This document shows, piece after piece, positions 1 to 11,003 of a DNA stretch of 64,000 nucleotides. How positions within the stretch are numbered: position 1 is the first letter of the stretch; each line of letters opens with the position of its first letter. The position numbers and the translations under genes are program-made. The stretch comes from Arenicola marina (lineage: Eukaryota > Annelida > Polychaeta > Arenicolidae), in NCBI GenBank assembly GCA_964019135.1, contig OZ025261.1, forward strand, positions 33,310,738 through 33,374,737, given 5' to 3'. The notes under the pieces are model-generated. The model saw only the letters and a list, made by a program, of their open reading frames with translations. It made no database searches and had not been told where the DNA came from.

Positions 1-155
1 ATGAGGCATGCGGCCTTCCTTACCTGCGACCTTCTTGCACAAATAACATATCAGACATGCGGCCTTCCTTGTCTGCAGCCTTCTCGCACAAATAACGTAT
101 CAGACATGCGGCCTTCCTTATTTGCAGCCTTCTCGCACAAATAACATACCAGACA
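1..155. repeat. 51-bp tandem repeat, about 3 copies, cut by the window edge
   Basis: The phrase catgcggccttcctt recurs at about 51-base steps (near 6, 56 and 106), each followed by a 'gcagccttctcgcacaaataac'-like stretch. Three copies are visible and the array probably continues to the left of the window. No coding role is apparent. Confidence 0.85.
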
Positions 156-310
156 AGCGTCCCACGTCAACTGAAATCAAATCAGAATCACCACATCGGT
201 GCAAATAGTTCTCAATTGCATCATTCCATGAAGTCCAAAAGTCACCTTTAAGTTCATAAGTTTGCCCTATCCATTTGTGCATGGGTTCGATCCTTATATT
301 AACTTAGCAA

Positions 311-1600
311 TTGGATTATCTATTTTCGCGAAATCCATTTTATAGTGTAATGGACCTCAAAACACTGAACCCACAATATGAAAGAGAACAACCGGAACTG
401 GATAGCGAGTTCTTCTGCAAAATAAACAGTATTATTTGTTCTTTCACATGGAGAAAAGAGAGAGAATATCACAAAATCGCATGGCGCAGTTGTGTAAGCA
501 GGAAAGTGTTGAAACTTTGACGCAAGGGTTCAAGCTGCCGTGGATATAGAGGTTGCCTAAAGATGGAGGCCCTTGGCAGGATATATTTTGTACTTTCGCC
601 TTTCAGGAGAAAAATTTGTGTTGGGAATTACATGAACTATCCACTCAACAGTATCACCACCTTTTTCAAACCCTTTTGGGCGGATGTTTTTCGAGCCTGG
701 TCACAGTTGCCAGCACTGTAAACTACAGATTGATACCGTTATGGGATAGCTACATTGTGACCAATTCTAACTTAGCAAGGCGTAAAGGTAAATTTCTCAA
801 CAAATGTATTATTTACTTTTAACGATTTAATTAATAAAGAAGGTGATATATACGGCTGTAAATACAATACACAATTTTAATCAATATTGCCGACTTCTAT
901 GGTATAGCAAAAACTGCCTGAAGATGGAGTGAGACTAGTAACTGTGAGAAACACAAGCGTTTTATTGGCTTCGACCAAAGAGCACGTTGTGAACACGTTT
1001 TACGAAATAAAACTGAGAGGTCTGGATTTTAGTAAACGCAGCAAAGTTGGACCGAAATAGAGAAATAACCAACTGGGAATAGTATTATGGCTTACCAGTT
1101 AGTTGCACCTCAGATAAAAGAATAAGAAGCTTTCAATTTAAATTTATACATATAGGTATAAACTGATAAGTAGAGTTTTTGCAAAGCAGAGGTAAAACCA
1201 ATCCAGCATTTATAATTTGGAATTGTGCTGAAGTTAAAAAGTTATGGTTACAGCTTGATCTCTACGTGGTGGAACGTACAGCAGATGATATTATCAATTA
1301 ACAATCTGTAATGGTGGGTATTATGGGTAAAAATGGTATGCGTCCAATTTCTGTTGATCGTAAAGAGGTTTATATATCTTTGCAAAAGGATGCAGCATAA
1401 GCCGAACATGCAGGCAACACTAACTATAAGAAAAGCAAATTACCAGATACAAGGTTACCTTGGGGAAACGCAGATTACCCAACGGGCAGACAAAAGAAAC
1501 ACTGAGGAAAATGCGATGGCAATAATGTATACTTGTAACTGCATATCTAGCCTATTTTGTGATATATTGTTATACCTTTCAGGTGAGAAAACAAATTAAA
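311..1600 (+). pseudogene. Decayed L1/Tx1-like LINE, C-terminal part of ORF2
   Basis: Several broken reading frames in the same order carry the typical downstream region of an L1-clade ORF2. Around 390-490 is SEFFCKINSIICSFTWR (the 'N..i..FiW.g' block). Around 725-830 is a 'LW.s.I..N' block. Near 1180-1250 is a CKAEVKPIQHL-like remnant of the C-terminal zinc-finger region. Around 1345-1420 is LLIVKRFIYLCKRMQHKPN, matching the last conserved block of the intact relative at 34061-35479. Stops and frameshifts separate the pieces, so this is an old dead copy. It lies where the fourth exon of the minus-strand lectin gene would be expected, probably inside that intron. The ends are uncertain. Confidence 0.6.
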
Positions 1601-1656
1601 TTATAACAAATATGAATGACAGCAAGTTAAGTATGTAACAGAAATATTCTATTTAC

Positions 1657-1733
1657 CTCAGTTCCCGTCACCCAGAAAGCAGTTTCTGTCAGGTTTCGAC
1701 GCAATCCGAGCCATGACTCCACCCTAAGACGAG
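1657..1733 (-). CDS. C-type lectin, exon 3 (WLGL block)
   Basis: On the minus strand this 77-base segment has a CAG acceptor just before 1733 and the donor GTAAAT after 1657. Its first two bases complete the split codon left by exon 2 (phase 1), and 25 further codons follow without a stop. It reads RVESWLGLRRNLTETAFW, then VTGTE. The W-[IL]-G-L motif followed by a downstream W is the second conserved core of the C-type lectin-like domain, in the right order after exon 2. The exon ends in phase 0. The remaining part of the domain (the W-N-D region and the last two disulphide cysteines) is not visible between here and position 1, so the gene either continues beyond the window or is truncated. 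The short length and fit of phase make a chance match unlikely, but splicing is inferred. Confidence 0.65.
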
Positions 1734-1784
1734 CTGTGCACAGCGAACAAGATCATATGAATATCTTATGTGATAACATCAGCC

Positions 1785-1870
1785 AAAATAACTTATTTTA
1801 TAGCATCAGACAAGATAACTTATTATATAATATCAACCAAAATAACTAACTTGATAACATAATTTAACAT
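1785..1870. repeat. AT-rich 28-bp degenerate repeat inside lectin intron 2
   Basis: Three diverged copies of a block like 'atca-ccaaaataact-at' lie end to end (gcatcagacaagataactta, tatcaaccaaaataacta and relatives). They sit within the 371-base intron between lectin exons 2 and 3. Confidence 0.6.
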
Positions 1871-2104
1871 ATCTTATGTGATGACGTAATTCCAATTATC
1901 TTGTGTCCTAAGAGAATTCAAAATAGCACGTGTGAATATCTTGCTATAAAATGCTTTAAATATTGTGGTCGAAAATCATAAATGATAGCAAAGAAATGAT
2001 TTCGTAGATAGTTTGCTCGTAGTGTAGAAACCTTGAGAAGTTAGAGAGTGAGCCACTTTAAACTTTGGGGGGACGCTTTGAACTTCGCTCATCATTGACC
2101 TTAC

Positions 2105-2275
2105 CGTAAGGAAGTGCATTGACCATTTGGCTTTCCACTGTCGCCAGATCGGCTCCTAGTGCTTGACAGTCTTGGCGGGCCATGTCCCAAGTTACAGCAT
2201 GGTCCTCGACCACAATGCGGTAACAGGTTAACCCCCCGAACAGCCAGGATGGACCGCCACAGCTGATTCCGTCAT
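2105..2275 (-). CDS. C-type lectin, exon 2 (N-terminal half of the lectin domain)
   Basis: This 171-base exon (57 codons, phase 1 at both ends) is preceded on the minus strand by a long pyrimidine tract ending in CCCCCAG and followed by the donor GTAAGG. It encodes an extra N-terminal cysteine pair (SCGGPSWLFGGLTCY) typical of long-form C-type lectin-like domains. This is followed by the classic first core WDMARQDCQALGADLATV with its conserved W, A, C and L-A residues. Exon 1 (signal peptide) ends in phase 1 and exon 3 starts in phase 1, so all three join in frame. C-type lectins of this layout are secreted, usually carbohydrate-binding immune or adhesion proteins. The calcium- and sugar-binding loop lies in the missing downstream part, so ligand specificity cannot be judged. 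The open frame runs past the acceptor only because the pyrimidine tract reads as proline and serine codons. Confidence 0.75.
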
Positions 2276-3505
2276 CTGGGGGAAGGGGGATTGAAGGGAG
2301 GGGGGGGGGGGGCAGTGGAATCAATGTTACTTGGTTAATCTTTTGTTTGTGTAAACTAAAATGTTGAGATTAATATTGTTATAACCCTTACTTAACCAAT
2401 ATAACTAGAAGACGGCAAATTGTATAGATTGTTTTTTGTTTTTATATAATTCATTTCCATAATAGTACAAAGACAATTACCAAATTCAATATAGTCTGCA
2501 GCCAAAAACGGGTGTCAAACCAAAAGTTTATAATATATGGTCGATGTATAGATAATGTTACTGGTTTGGTTTATTCAGGCTGCTGTACAACTTTCTACCA
2601 CGTAATAAGCTTAGAGCCTAATGGCGTTCCTCATCCCACTTACATGCGGTATACGCTGGACCCATTTGCAATTATTAATATATATTTGACTATTACCAAG
2701 ATATCGTTTACAAGTGGACCAACAGTAGGTAAAATAACCCTAACATCACAGATTTGTTCAGAAATGAAGGAGCTGACATTATATTCGGTGTTCTTGCCAG
2801 GTAAACGCTTCAATTCCTACTACAATTGTGTAACTATTTGACAGCCGTAAAAAGGGTGTTCAACATGTTATGGCTAAGTCATTACGTTAAAATCCACATC
2901 TATCCCGACAAGTTTACACATATATAGATATTGTTCTATGAAGCGTTGAAAACGTTGGAAACTTCTCATTCTTTCGTCTACAGTGACGATTAGTGGTTGC
3001 TTATCAAGTGGTCGCCACTCCCCAATAATCCAATCCCTAAGATATCGTTTTGCTCGTACAGTTTACTAGTTGTATTACCGAGACGAAGAGGAAAGAATTG
3101 CTGTATAATTTTTATTTTCGTTGCTCGTAAAATTATGATCATTAGTATGGAAAATATAACGTTACGAGCGCGTTACTTTTTGCGAAGCATTCCCTGCTCT
3201 AGTGGCTTACCACGGGACGATAACGTTGTTTGCTACCAGCAATGGTCGACATTCATAATCAATTATTATTTCCCATTCAGCTCTTTACAACTGAAGTTAC
3301 TTAACACAAGAACTTATCACTGTACTTGGACGCTACAAGAGCGCATCCACGAGGATGAAGTTACCTAAACTGTTCAACTTGTTTAGATGCCATTTTACAC
3401 TCTTCAAATCAAAATCTGCTGCAAAAATGCAGCAGATATTTAGAAACGAATCCCCCACCCCCAACCCACCTCGCCGTACACACGCACCCATCTGTTGCGG
3501 CTTAC

Positions 3506-3563
3506 CTGGCCTGGGCAGTGAGCTGACCAGCAGGAGCCAAAGAAGCATTGCCTTGCTTGACAT
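3506..3563 (-). CDS. C-type lectin, exon 1 (start codon and signal peptide)
   Basis: Reading on the minus strand, ATG at 3563-3561 opens MSSKAMLLWLLLVSSLPRP, a good signal peptide: a short basic start, a hydrophobic core MLLWLLLV, then a small/polar region. The frame stops being exon-like at a strong donor, CCAG followed by GTAAGC, leaving one base over (phase 1). That phase is exactly what exon 2 at 2275 needs. The joined mature protein would begin near DDGISCGG. ATG at 3563 is preferred over upstream non-ATG codons in the same frame. Intron 1 is about 1.23 kb. The single-exon signal peptide followed by a phase-1 lectin module is a common architecture for secreted lectins. Confidence 0.65.
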
Positions 3564-3667
3564 GGTGGTCTTGTCACAGCTCAAATGTTCTCAATACTTG
3601 TTTACACAGCTCGGGTAGCTGCTGTTATGCCATTCTAAACATCGTACGTGAGACCAGGTTCTAACAG

Positions 3668-4040
3668 TCCATTTACTAATGTGTCAGTCCTCCACGAAGA
3701 CACCAATCCTGGCCAGTTTCCTTGGCCATTTGTCATCATAGTCATGCATGTTGCAGCTAATAACAACGTGCCGGGAGCTTCAGGCTCATCGTAAATTCAT
3801 ATGAGTTTGTGTCGTTTTAAACTTCCAAACGGCAGGAAAAAACTTTTTTTTTTGTTATCATGGCCATGAATGTTACACTAATGTGTCAGTACTACACTAA
3901 GACATCCATCCTGGCCAGTTTCCTTCGCCATCATAGTCATGCATGTTGCAGCTAATTACCAACACGCAGGAGGCCTCAGATTCATTGTAAACTCATATAT
4001 ATATCATTGTAAACTCCCGAACAGCAGGAAAAAACCAACA
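3668..4040. repeat. Diverged direct duplication, about 205 bp apart
   Basis: Two copies (about 3668-3850 and 3873-4040) share 'taatgtgtcagt', 'cctggccagtttcctt', 'catcatagtcatgcatgttg' and a 'cggcaggaaaaaac' end. They are diverged and the second has a deletion and a (TA) expansion. The duplication lies just upstream of the lectin start on its minus-strand side; no function is evident. Confidence 0.75.
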
Positions 4041-4267
4041 AGTTGTAAGAATCCAATTATAAGGATTCTTTGTTTATACGTGATTCATCATAATAATGAA
4101 TCTTGCATAGTTTCCACATATCGCTCCGGACTTAAACCCATCGTGTTACGCCGACAGAAGCAGCAGTTTTTCATAAAACGATTCCATGATAGTGACAAGA
4201 GCTTTACTTTGTATCGATCTCAAGGTATCTGTCATCCTCGGCTTGGATACGGCCAAACAACTGAAGG

Positions 4268-4792
4268 CGTTAGCGTGCTATCTGTGCGCTAGCTGTGCGC
4301 TATCCGTGTGCTATCCGTGTGCTATCCGTACGCTATCCGTACGCTATCCTGCTCTATTCGTGCGCTATCCTAGCGCTAGCCGTGTGCAATCCGTGCGCTA
4401 TCCGTACGCTATCCTGCTCTATTCGTGCGCTATCCTAGCGCTAGCCGTGTGCAATCCGTGCGCTATCCGTACGCTATCCTGCTCTATTCGTGCGTTATCC
4501 ATTTGCTATCCCTGCGTTATACGTGCGTTATCCGTGCGTTATTCGTGTGCAATCCGTGTGCTATCCGTGCGCTATCCGTACGCTATCCTGCACTATTCGT
4601 GCGTTATCCATTTGCTATCCGTGCGTTATCCGTGCGTTATCCGTGTGCTATCCGTGCGTTATCCGTGCGTTATCCGTGCGTTATCCGTGTGCTATCTGTG
4701 TGCTATCCGTGCGTTATCCGCGCGTTATCCGTGCGTTATCCGTGTGCTATCTGTGTGCTATCCGTGCGTTATCCGCGCGTTATCAGTCCTCT
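4268..4792. repeat. 11-bp minisatellite with longer higher-order copies
   Basis: The unit resembles cgtgcgttatc, with variants in g/a and t/c, repeated almost without interruption for about 520 bases. In the first half a longer block of about 65 bases (containing tatcctgctctattcgtgcg and tagcgctagccgtgtgcaat) is itself duplicated. Eleven is not a multiple of three, so 33 bases encode an 11-residue repeat in any frame. This explains the overlapping open frames at 4186-4920, 4425-4823 and 4490-4834, which are not taken as genes. Confidence 0.9.
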
Positions 4793-7700
4793 GCCACGAG
4801 GAAGGATCTACAGCGTTGTTTAAATGGCGATTGATATTAAACTTGTCGCATGGTTATGCTGATATCAGTCAACGCAGAGTAACAGTCATGTTTAAAAACG
4901 ATGCTAAATATCAAAAGTAAAAAATCAGGAAGAATGTCGTGATGATCTACCCTGAGCGGCCTTATTGTCCACTGTTGTTAGTGCGATCGTGTCATTCTGC
5001 AGAGCTTCCTGTTTAATCTGCGACATTTTACGTTAATCAGTAAGCTAATTAAGCTGATTTAAGTAATGACAATTCACACGTGATGAAAACTGAAGAGTTT
5101 CCTCATGCATATTCATCCATGAAAACTGTACATTTCTTACATGGAAATAAGTCAATGAAATGCAGTGACCAGTGCTGATATTAATACTGATGCTATCAAC
5201 ATGTGACAGGTTATCTGAAGCGGTGCGGACATTGTAAATTAGTTTTTGTCGACCGAAGGTTCCCAAACTCTTCCAAATAATTTCCGGCTGATATACCACG
5301 TCACGTTGTCACTTGATGATTCTTCCTATGAATAAAACATGTTAAAAGACGGAGGTGCAAAACGAGAGAACATTACAAGAGACCCCTGGTGGACATCGTG
5401 GTAAACACTTCCGGCACCACGGAAAAAGACTCCTTTGTATAAGTACCGCGTGCAAAACGACGTGCGTATCTCCAGTCAAATGCTTATCGCCCCCCCACCC
5501 CCCACCCCCCTCCACAACTTTCTTTTTCGTCTTCCCGTTCTTGTATTTCACATACTTCCCTGTCTCCTTCCATTTCCCACTCCCTTCCTTGTCTTCCTTG
5601 CCGTCTTGCATCCTCCGGTCCCCCTCCCTGTTTTTCCTGCCTTATTGCCAACTCTATCCTATTTAATGGTAGGGTTAATATTTATTACTCAATGCTTAAT
5701 TTCATTTATACTGAGCTTAACTTCTCGTCGTACCAGATAAGGTAGATCTACATTTATCAAAGGGGGTTGAACATACCCTTCTAGAAGACACATAAACCGC
5801 TTTAAAAAAAGACGTGATTTTTTTACAACATAGCTAAATTCAGATGATAATGTCTTCTTTAACCCGGATAAAATGGTTGTTGTAGGTCCGCTTTGATCGG
5901 ACATATTAATCTAAATATAACCATGGAATGTACAGAGCAGCTCCGTTCTCTGTTCTCCAAGATGTGGCGTGAAGATGCCGGATTCCGCCGAAGCCTTACG
6001 ACCTCAACCTACTGCCCCCCCCCCCCCCGCCGTCCCGCCCCCGTCCTCTTGCCTTCCTTCGCCCCGTCCTCTTGAGGTTTTTCATGGCTTCATAGACCGG
6101 TCGGTCATCAGCAGTTGATCCACAGAACAGACCTTCCCCCTAAAGAGCTACTTTCATTAAAAAAATTGTTCCGCTCCTTCTGATGGTTTGACTAAATCCA
6201 GTTCGATGTTTTACTATACTTGGCTACCGAGGTTCTTATATTTCATACACTAATAGATACAAAGGGTCCCTTATTTGCAGATGGGTGATCATAAGAGTGA
6301 TTACCCAAGAAGTAAGAAGTATCGAGAACCGGTGTAACATAACATGTTGTCCCCACATGGGATCGCGTCCCGCCTGGAGTAAACGTGACGGTGAAGATAC
6401 ATGTGGGGGGAGGGCAGATTGTCACAGGCCGACTATGGCAATGAACAAATGTCCCCATTGCTTAGCATGTGGGCGTTAAGGGATATGGTGGGGGGGTGGG
6501 GCAGATTGTCAGATCAGCTGTATTCCAGTTGGGGCGGATTGATCGTCTCAAGCCGGTGAAGGCGAAGCGGTACCGGATGACGCTGTCGGTATATAATAGC
6601 ATCGACATAGAACATAAGTGTCGCTCTCTCGCACAGTTTCGCATAGGCTCCCGTAAGTCATGTAATAACAAAAGCACCGAACTCCGCAGATCTCCCAATT
6701 GAGATATCGGTTTCCGCGTCGGGTACTTTACACCTGGCACCAAATTCCGCGTTTCGATAGTTATCTGATCATTCTATAATAAATAACATACATCTATCGT
6801 GAGGCAGAGCTCCAAAAATCCACTTTCTCGAACCAAACATGACATCCTAGACATCCTGTTTTCTCCGTTACTTCCCTCTGAGATCCACTCAATGCCGGCT
6901 GTCTCAGGTTTCTCCAGACCACCGCCTGGGGCGCTGTTACCTCTGGTATACTGAAAGGTATGTGATCATTCGTCTCACAGTGCTCCAGCCGGGGGGCACA
7001 CCTGGTATCGAATCCACTGCTTGCCTCAAAAAACGAATTGGTGTTTTAGACTGTTTTTGTGCACGCACGGGATAACAATGGAAGCTCCTCGGGATGATGA
7101 AACATGCCCCAGAGTAGATGTCCCGGTCCTAGATTCGCTCCCGTGACCTATGATAGGCGGCCTAGTGGAGGCGCTGGAAATACACTGATGTAGAAGCATC
7201 GCGTTATGGCACGCACCCCCCTCCCCTCTCCCCATACCGCCCGCCCACCCCGCTATCCACCCCGTCCATCCACCCCACCGCCCACCTCCCTCCAGTGCTT
7301 CAGGTGCTAGTCCTCAGGGACTCACTCCGCCCCTTTGTAAAAAAAACCTTATGTCTACCGCCTACAATAAGAAGTCAACACCTCCCCCCCCCCGCCCCCA
7401 TCTGCCACCTCTCCCTCTGCTCGCCTCAGTCTCTGTAGGCTCACAAACCACTCCTTTCCTGACACTTCATTACAGTTTCGTCCCTTCCCTCATCCCGCGT
7501 TTCTGCCTACATATCTTCAACCCCCTCTGGGACCACTGCATGCCGGCCAAAGCTAATCTGCATCAATGCAAAATTTAAATGCAGCCTCTTAAGAAAACGT
7601 TCGCTTTGAAGAATTGTTTTTTAGTACGTACTTCATCGCTTAAAAGGCACAGTTTTTCTTCCACATCGCAGCCGTCTCTGGGTGACTTGTAAACAGCCCC

Positions 7701-7890
7701 AAGTACCGCCTGGGGACGGGAATGTGCAGCCAGAGTTATGCCCTGGGGAGAGATTGGTCCAACCAACAGTCATTCCCTTGGGGTTGACTCGAGAAAGGTC
7801 ACAGCGAGGAACGCTTGGAAACAAGACACCGGCGCAGTATTTTACTTCCCTTTATATTTTTGTGATTGTTTTTGTTTCAATTTCATTTCT
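4793..7890. other. No gene recognised; unique and low-complexity DNA
   Basis: Short open frames occur on both strands, but none shows a recognisable domain, matching splice phases or conservation with another copy here. Low-complexity C-rich runs occur near 5490, 6018, 7220-7290 and 7380, where they inflate proline-rich frames. No RNA gene was seen. Confidence 0.6.
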
Positions 7891-7896
7891 ATTACG

Positions 7897-8384
7897 TGGC
7901 ATTGGAAGGTTAGTGTTATCCACGAGCTCTTTAATGCTCCGGGGAGACCCAGGGTTATGTTGAGCTGTCATGCTTGATAATGTGATGAGAATTAACTTCG
8001 TGTTAATAAATGATGTTTAAAGTAACATGCTGTGTAATTTATGTATTACCAACCTCTTCTCCATGTCGTAACATACTCCACAGTAAAATATACGATACTT
8101 AGTTTATTACTTGTAAAGTTAAAATAGCCTACATACATACGCCATCTTAGAGTTTTTACATTTTAGAATCAAGATTAAAAGTATCTCAAAATTATGATAC
8201 ATATGTTTTATATCTCGTTGATTGGAAGGTTGTTATCCAGAGCCCTTTAATGCTCCGGGGAGACCCAGGGTTATGTTTAGCTGTCATGCTTGATAATGTG
8301 ATGAGAATTAACCTCGTGTTGATAAATGATGTTTAAAGTAATATGTTGTGTAATTTATGCTTTACCAACCTCTTCTCCATGTCA
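7897..8384. repeat. Direct repeat pair of about 165 bp
   Basis: Segments at about 7900-8070 and 8222-8384 are close to identical (both contain aatgctccggggagacccag and gctgtcatgcttgataatgt, then tcttctccatgtc). The intervening segment (8070-8218) has an inverted partner downstream, so this is a compound repeat, probably a dead mobile element with internal duplication. Confidence 0.85.
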
Positions 8385-8676
8385 AATAAGTATATTCTGT
8401 CTTAAATTTAAATCATGAAAGCCATGTGGGCTATCCGGATAGTAGCAAATGTATTCACCGGAGCAGAAGTTGGTGACCCAGTGCGAAGTCGACCGCGACT
8501 CGCTAGGTTTGTTTTACAGAATCAACGAGATATTAGAGATATGTATCATAATTTTGAGATACTTTTAATCTTGATTCTAAAATGTAAAAACTCTAAGATG
8601 GCGTATGTAAGCAGGCTATTTTAACTTTACAAGTAATAAACTAAGTATCGTATATTTTACTGTGGAGTATGTTACG
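8069..8676. repeat. Inverted repeat, about 150-bp arms with a 306-bp centre
   Basis: The left arm (8069-8218) contains gtaacatactccacagtaaa and catcttagagtttttacatt. The right arm (8525-8676) holds their reverse complements (aatgtaaaaactctaagatg, tttactgtggagtatgttac). The arms match with few differences. The arrangement suggests a foldback or MITE-like element, or an inverted duplication. A diverged copy of the centre and right-arm sequence is at 12540-12895. Confidence 0.8.
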
Positions 8677-9258
8677 GGTTGGTACACGTACCAGGCGAGA
8701 GACAACCGGTTTTCAATGACATTCCAAGGCATAGATTTTTACCAGCGCATCATTTGCGGCTTGCGGTTGTAAGTTTATGGTTATACGCAATGTTAGGATG
8801 TATACATAACCATTTTATTACATGATGTCATCTCTTTTGAATCCATTTTTCAGGCTGGATAATATGATAAGACACCATCGTCAGTTATTACATATTGAAT
8901 CACATAATTGTAATCAGGATGAACGGTTACAAATGGCGAAAACATGGGTCAAATTTGCGGAAAGCCCTTGAAACATTTAAAGGACCTGTTTTTGACATAA
9001 TAATATATTCCTTCGTGAAATATGTGTTTACCTGGGTAGTGTGAATATTAAAAATGAACTTAAGCAACTATTAAAATTGTGGTACATTTTCTATAATATA
9101 AGTCTATACATCTATAAATTGATGTACCTATAAATTGAGGTATAAGTAAATTTAGCTATCTATAACTTTACATGTAGATGTACATGTATATGATATTCTA
9201 CAATATGAATAGCCGCAGTAATGACTAATTACATTACGCATAGTTAGTGTTGGTTGTA

Positions 9259-9640
9259 TTAACAGTTGCAACAGCAAGGACCAACATTAGTCCGTGAAGC
9301 ACTGAAGGTTGCCCCGATTAGACTAGCATTATTTAAGCTGTCGGTATGGCCTTCTTCCCGTTTTCTCGTGGGCTGCTCTCTTCCTTCTGGACTTCTTATT
9401 GAACCTGTCACGCCCCCTGACGGCGTAGCCGTTGGGGCTGGCGGTGAAGCGGATGGTAGGTGTGCCCTGTACAGTCTTTGGTCCGTACATGGATCAGCGC
9501 AGCGGGAACGTGTCAAGGACATGGAATCTTCTCCTATATTGGCCTCCGCGTCTGTTAGCGATTTAGGCTTATTATGAACAACTGCGATGTAACATAAGCG
9601 TCGCTTTCGCACGTTTCTCACGCAGTTATTTCTCACATAG
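9259..9640 (-). CDS. Unassigned open frame, possible terminal exon
   Basis: A minus-strand frame of up to 148 codons ends at 9259. From an acceptor-like ACATCGCAG near 9590 it reads KPKSLTDAEANIGEDSM and continues as a polar, Ser/Pro/Thr-rich tail ending in GPCCCNC. The composition is that of a disordered cytoplasmic or nuclear tail, with no motif I recognise. The opposite strand is also open here (103 codons from 9266), which weakens the case. It could be non-coding. Confidence 0.2.
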
Positions 9641-9900
9641 GCGCCATGTCTTGACAAATGCACTGGAGTAATTGCTATACCTCCCTTTGCCCCTCCCTGC
9701 CGCATCCCACCACTCTACGATTAAATAGCTCATTGAATGGTCACCCCAGACGAAATGTACTTTTCGATCGCCTCCACCGCAACTCGTATCGTTGAGCTTA
9801 TTGTCCCGCTGTTTCCACACATATATCCGGTTTAGACGATGTAGCTAATTTTGTACCTCAAAAATATGTTTAGCGCCCGTGCTCGTAAAACCGCCGTTAC

Positions 9901-10130
9901 GAAGAAGCGCCCCTTTCAACAAGCGCCCCTTTCAACAAGCGCCCTTTGAACAAGCGCCCCTTTCAACAAGCGCCCAGTTGAATAAGCGCCCATTTGAATA
10001 GGCGCCTCTTCGAACAAGAATCCCTTTCAACAAGCGCCCCTTTCAACAAGCGCCTCTTTCAACAAGCGCCCCTTTGAATAAGGTCCCGTTTGAATAGGCG
10101 CGCGTTCCAATAAACGCCCGGTTAAATAAG
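9901..10130. repeat. 16-17-bp degenerate repeat (aagcgccc type)
   Basis: About fourteen copies of a unit like aacaagcgcccctttc occur, with variants gaataagcgcccgttt and gaataggcgc. The copies are followed by a non-repeated 'ataagcgcggtggcccttga' tail. Confidence 0.9.
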
Positions 10131-10240
10131 CGCCGAGAGAATTCATGGCCCGACTATAAGCGCGGTGGCCCTTGACTGAATAAATACGGTAATTAATGCA
10201 CACTTAAAGTGTTGGTGCCACGATTTAGTTTAGCTCAGAG

Positions 10241-10388
10241 TTAACTTTGTTTTAAGGAAGATAAACAGATACGAACTTGTTTTAATAGGAGTTGACCGTT
10301 TTTATTCCACGAAATCACTATAGACGCGTTCGTCAAAGTAGCAAAACTTAATTTTGTTTTAAGGAAAATATACAGATACGAATTTGTT
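10241..10388. repeat. 108-bp partial tandem duplication
   Basis: ttgttttaaggaagataaac with acgaacttgtt (10241-10281) recurs as ttgttttaaggaaaatatac with acgaatttgtt (10350-10388). It overlaps the first copy of the longer direct repeat below. Confidence 0.7.
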
Positions 10389-11003
10389 AGTTTAAACATA
10401 TTTTATTGGCAATTGGAAAACAGGCACACTGCCTATGTGAATTCCTCTTGCTGAACTTGAATCAATTGCTCATACATACATATATACATAACAGTTGCGT
10501 AAACCACAATGTAGTAGAAATTAGATAATTAATACATTCAGGCATAACTTTAAGATACGTGATATTTAAGGGAAACGTTTGGAGGCTACAATGAAGTCGT
10601 GAACTGCTTGAAATATACAACGGTTATCGTCCATTGATAGAGACGGATTACCAAAAAGAACATGGATTTTGCGACATGCGGTCGGGTTGGGTAGCCTTGA
10701 GGCGGGAAGGTCCATGGGACACTGTGGTCGTACATAGTGGTGGCGCTGTCCTCAGTTAAAACCGCGCTAAACCAACTCATGTAGGGATATCTATTGTTAA
10801 CCCGCTCACTTTCCTCAGTAGACCAACGGAAAACTGTATTTGCTTTATAAGAGTTCTTCAACTGACTGATCACTGTTTCTGATCAAGATTACCAAGTTCC
10901 GACAATGTCATTAGGTCGCCCAAACGAATTTGTTTTAATAGAAGTTGACCGTTTTTATTCTACGAAATCACTATAGACGCGTTCGTCAAAGTAGCAAAAC
11001 TAA
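10271..11003. repeat. Pair of 79-bp direct repeats 653 bp apart
   Basis: 10271-10350 and 10924-11003 match with about four differences, sharing cactatagacgcgttcgtc and aaagtagcaaaact. They enclose about 570 bp of unique sequence that includes a minus-strand 95-codon frame (10586-10873) of unknown identity. Short direct repeats flanking an insert could be relic terminal repeats, or an ordinary duplication; no primer-binding site or polypurine tract was found. Confidence 0.75.

Noticed and set aside
4186..4920. 244-codon protein with RALSVRYPC repeats
   Set aside because: Product of the 11-bp minisatellite; competing frames are open over the same stretch.
9266..9577. Plus-strand 103-codon gene opposite the 9259-9640 frame
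   Set aside because: Overlaps a frame on the other strand; neither has decisive support, and the plus version has no motif.
10271..11003. LTR retrotransposon with 79-bp LTRs
   Set aside because: No TG...CA ends, primer-binding site, polypurine tract or protease/RT frame.
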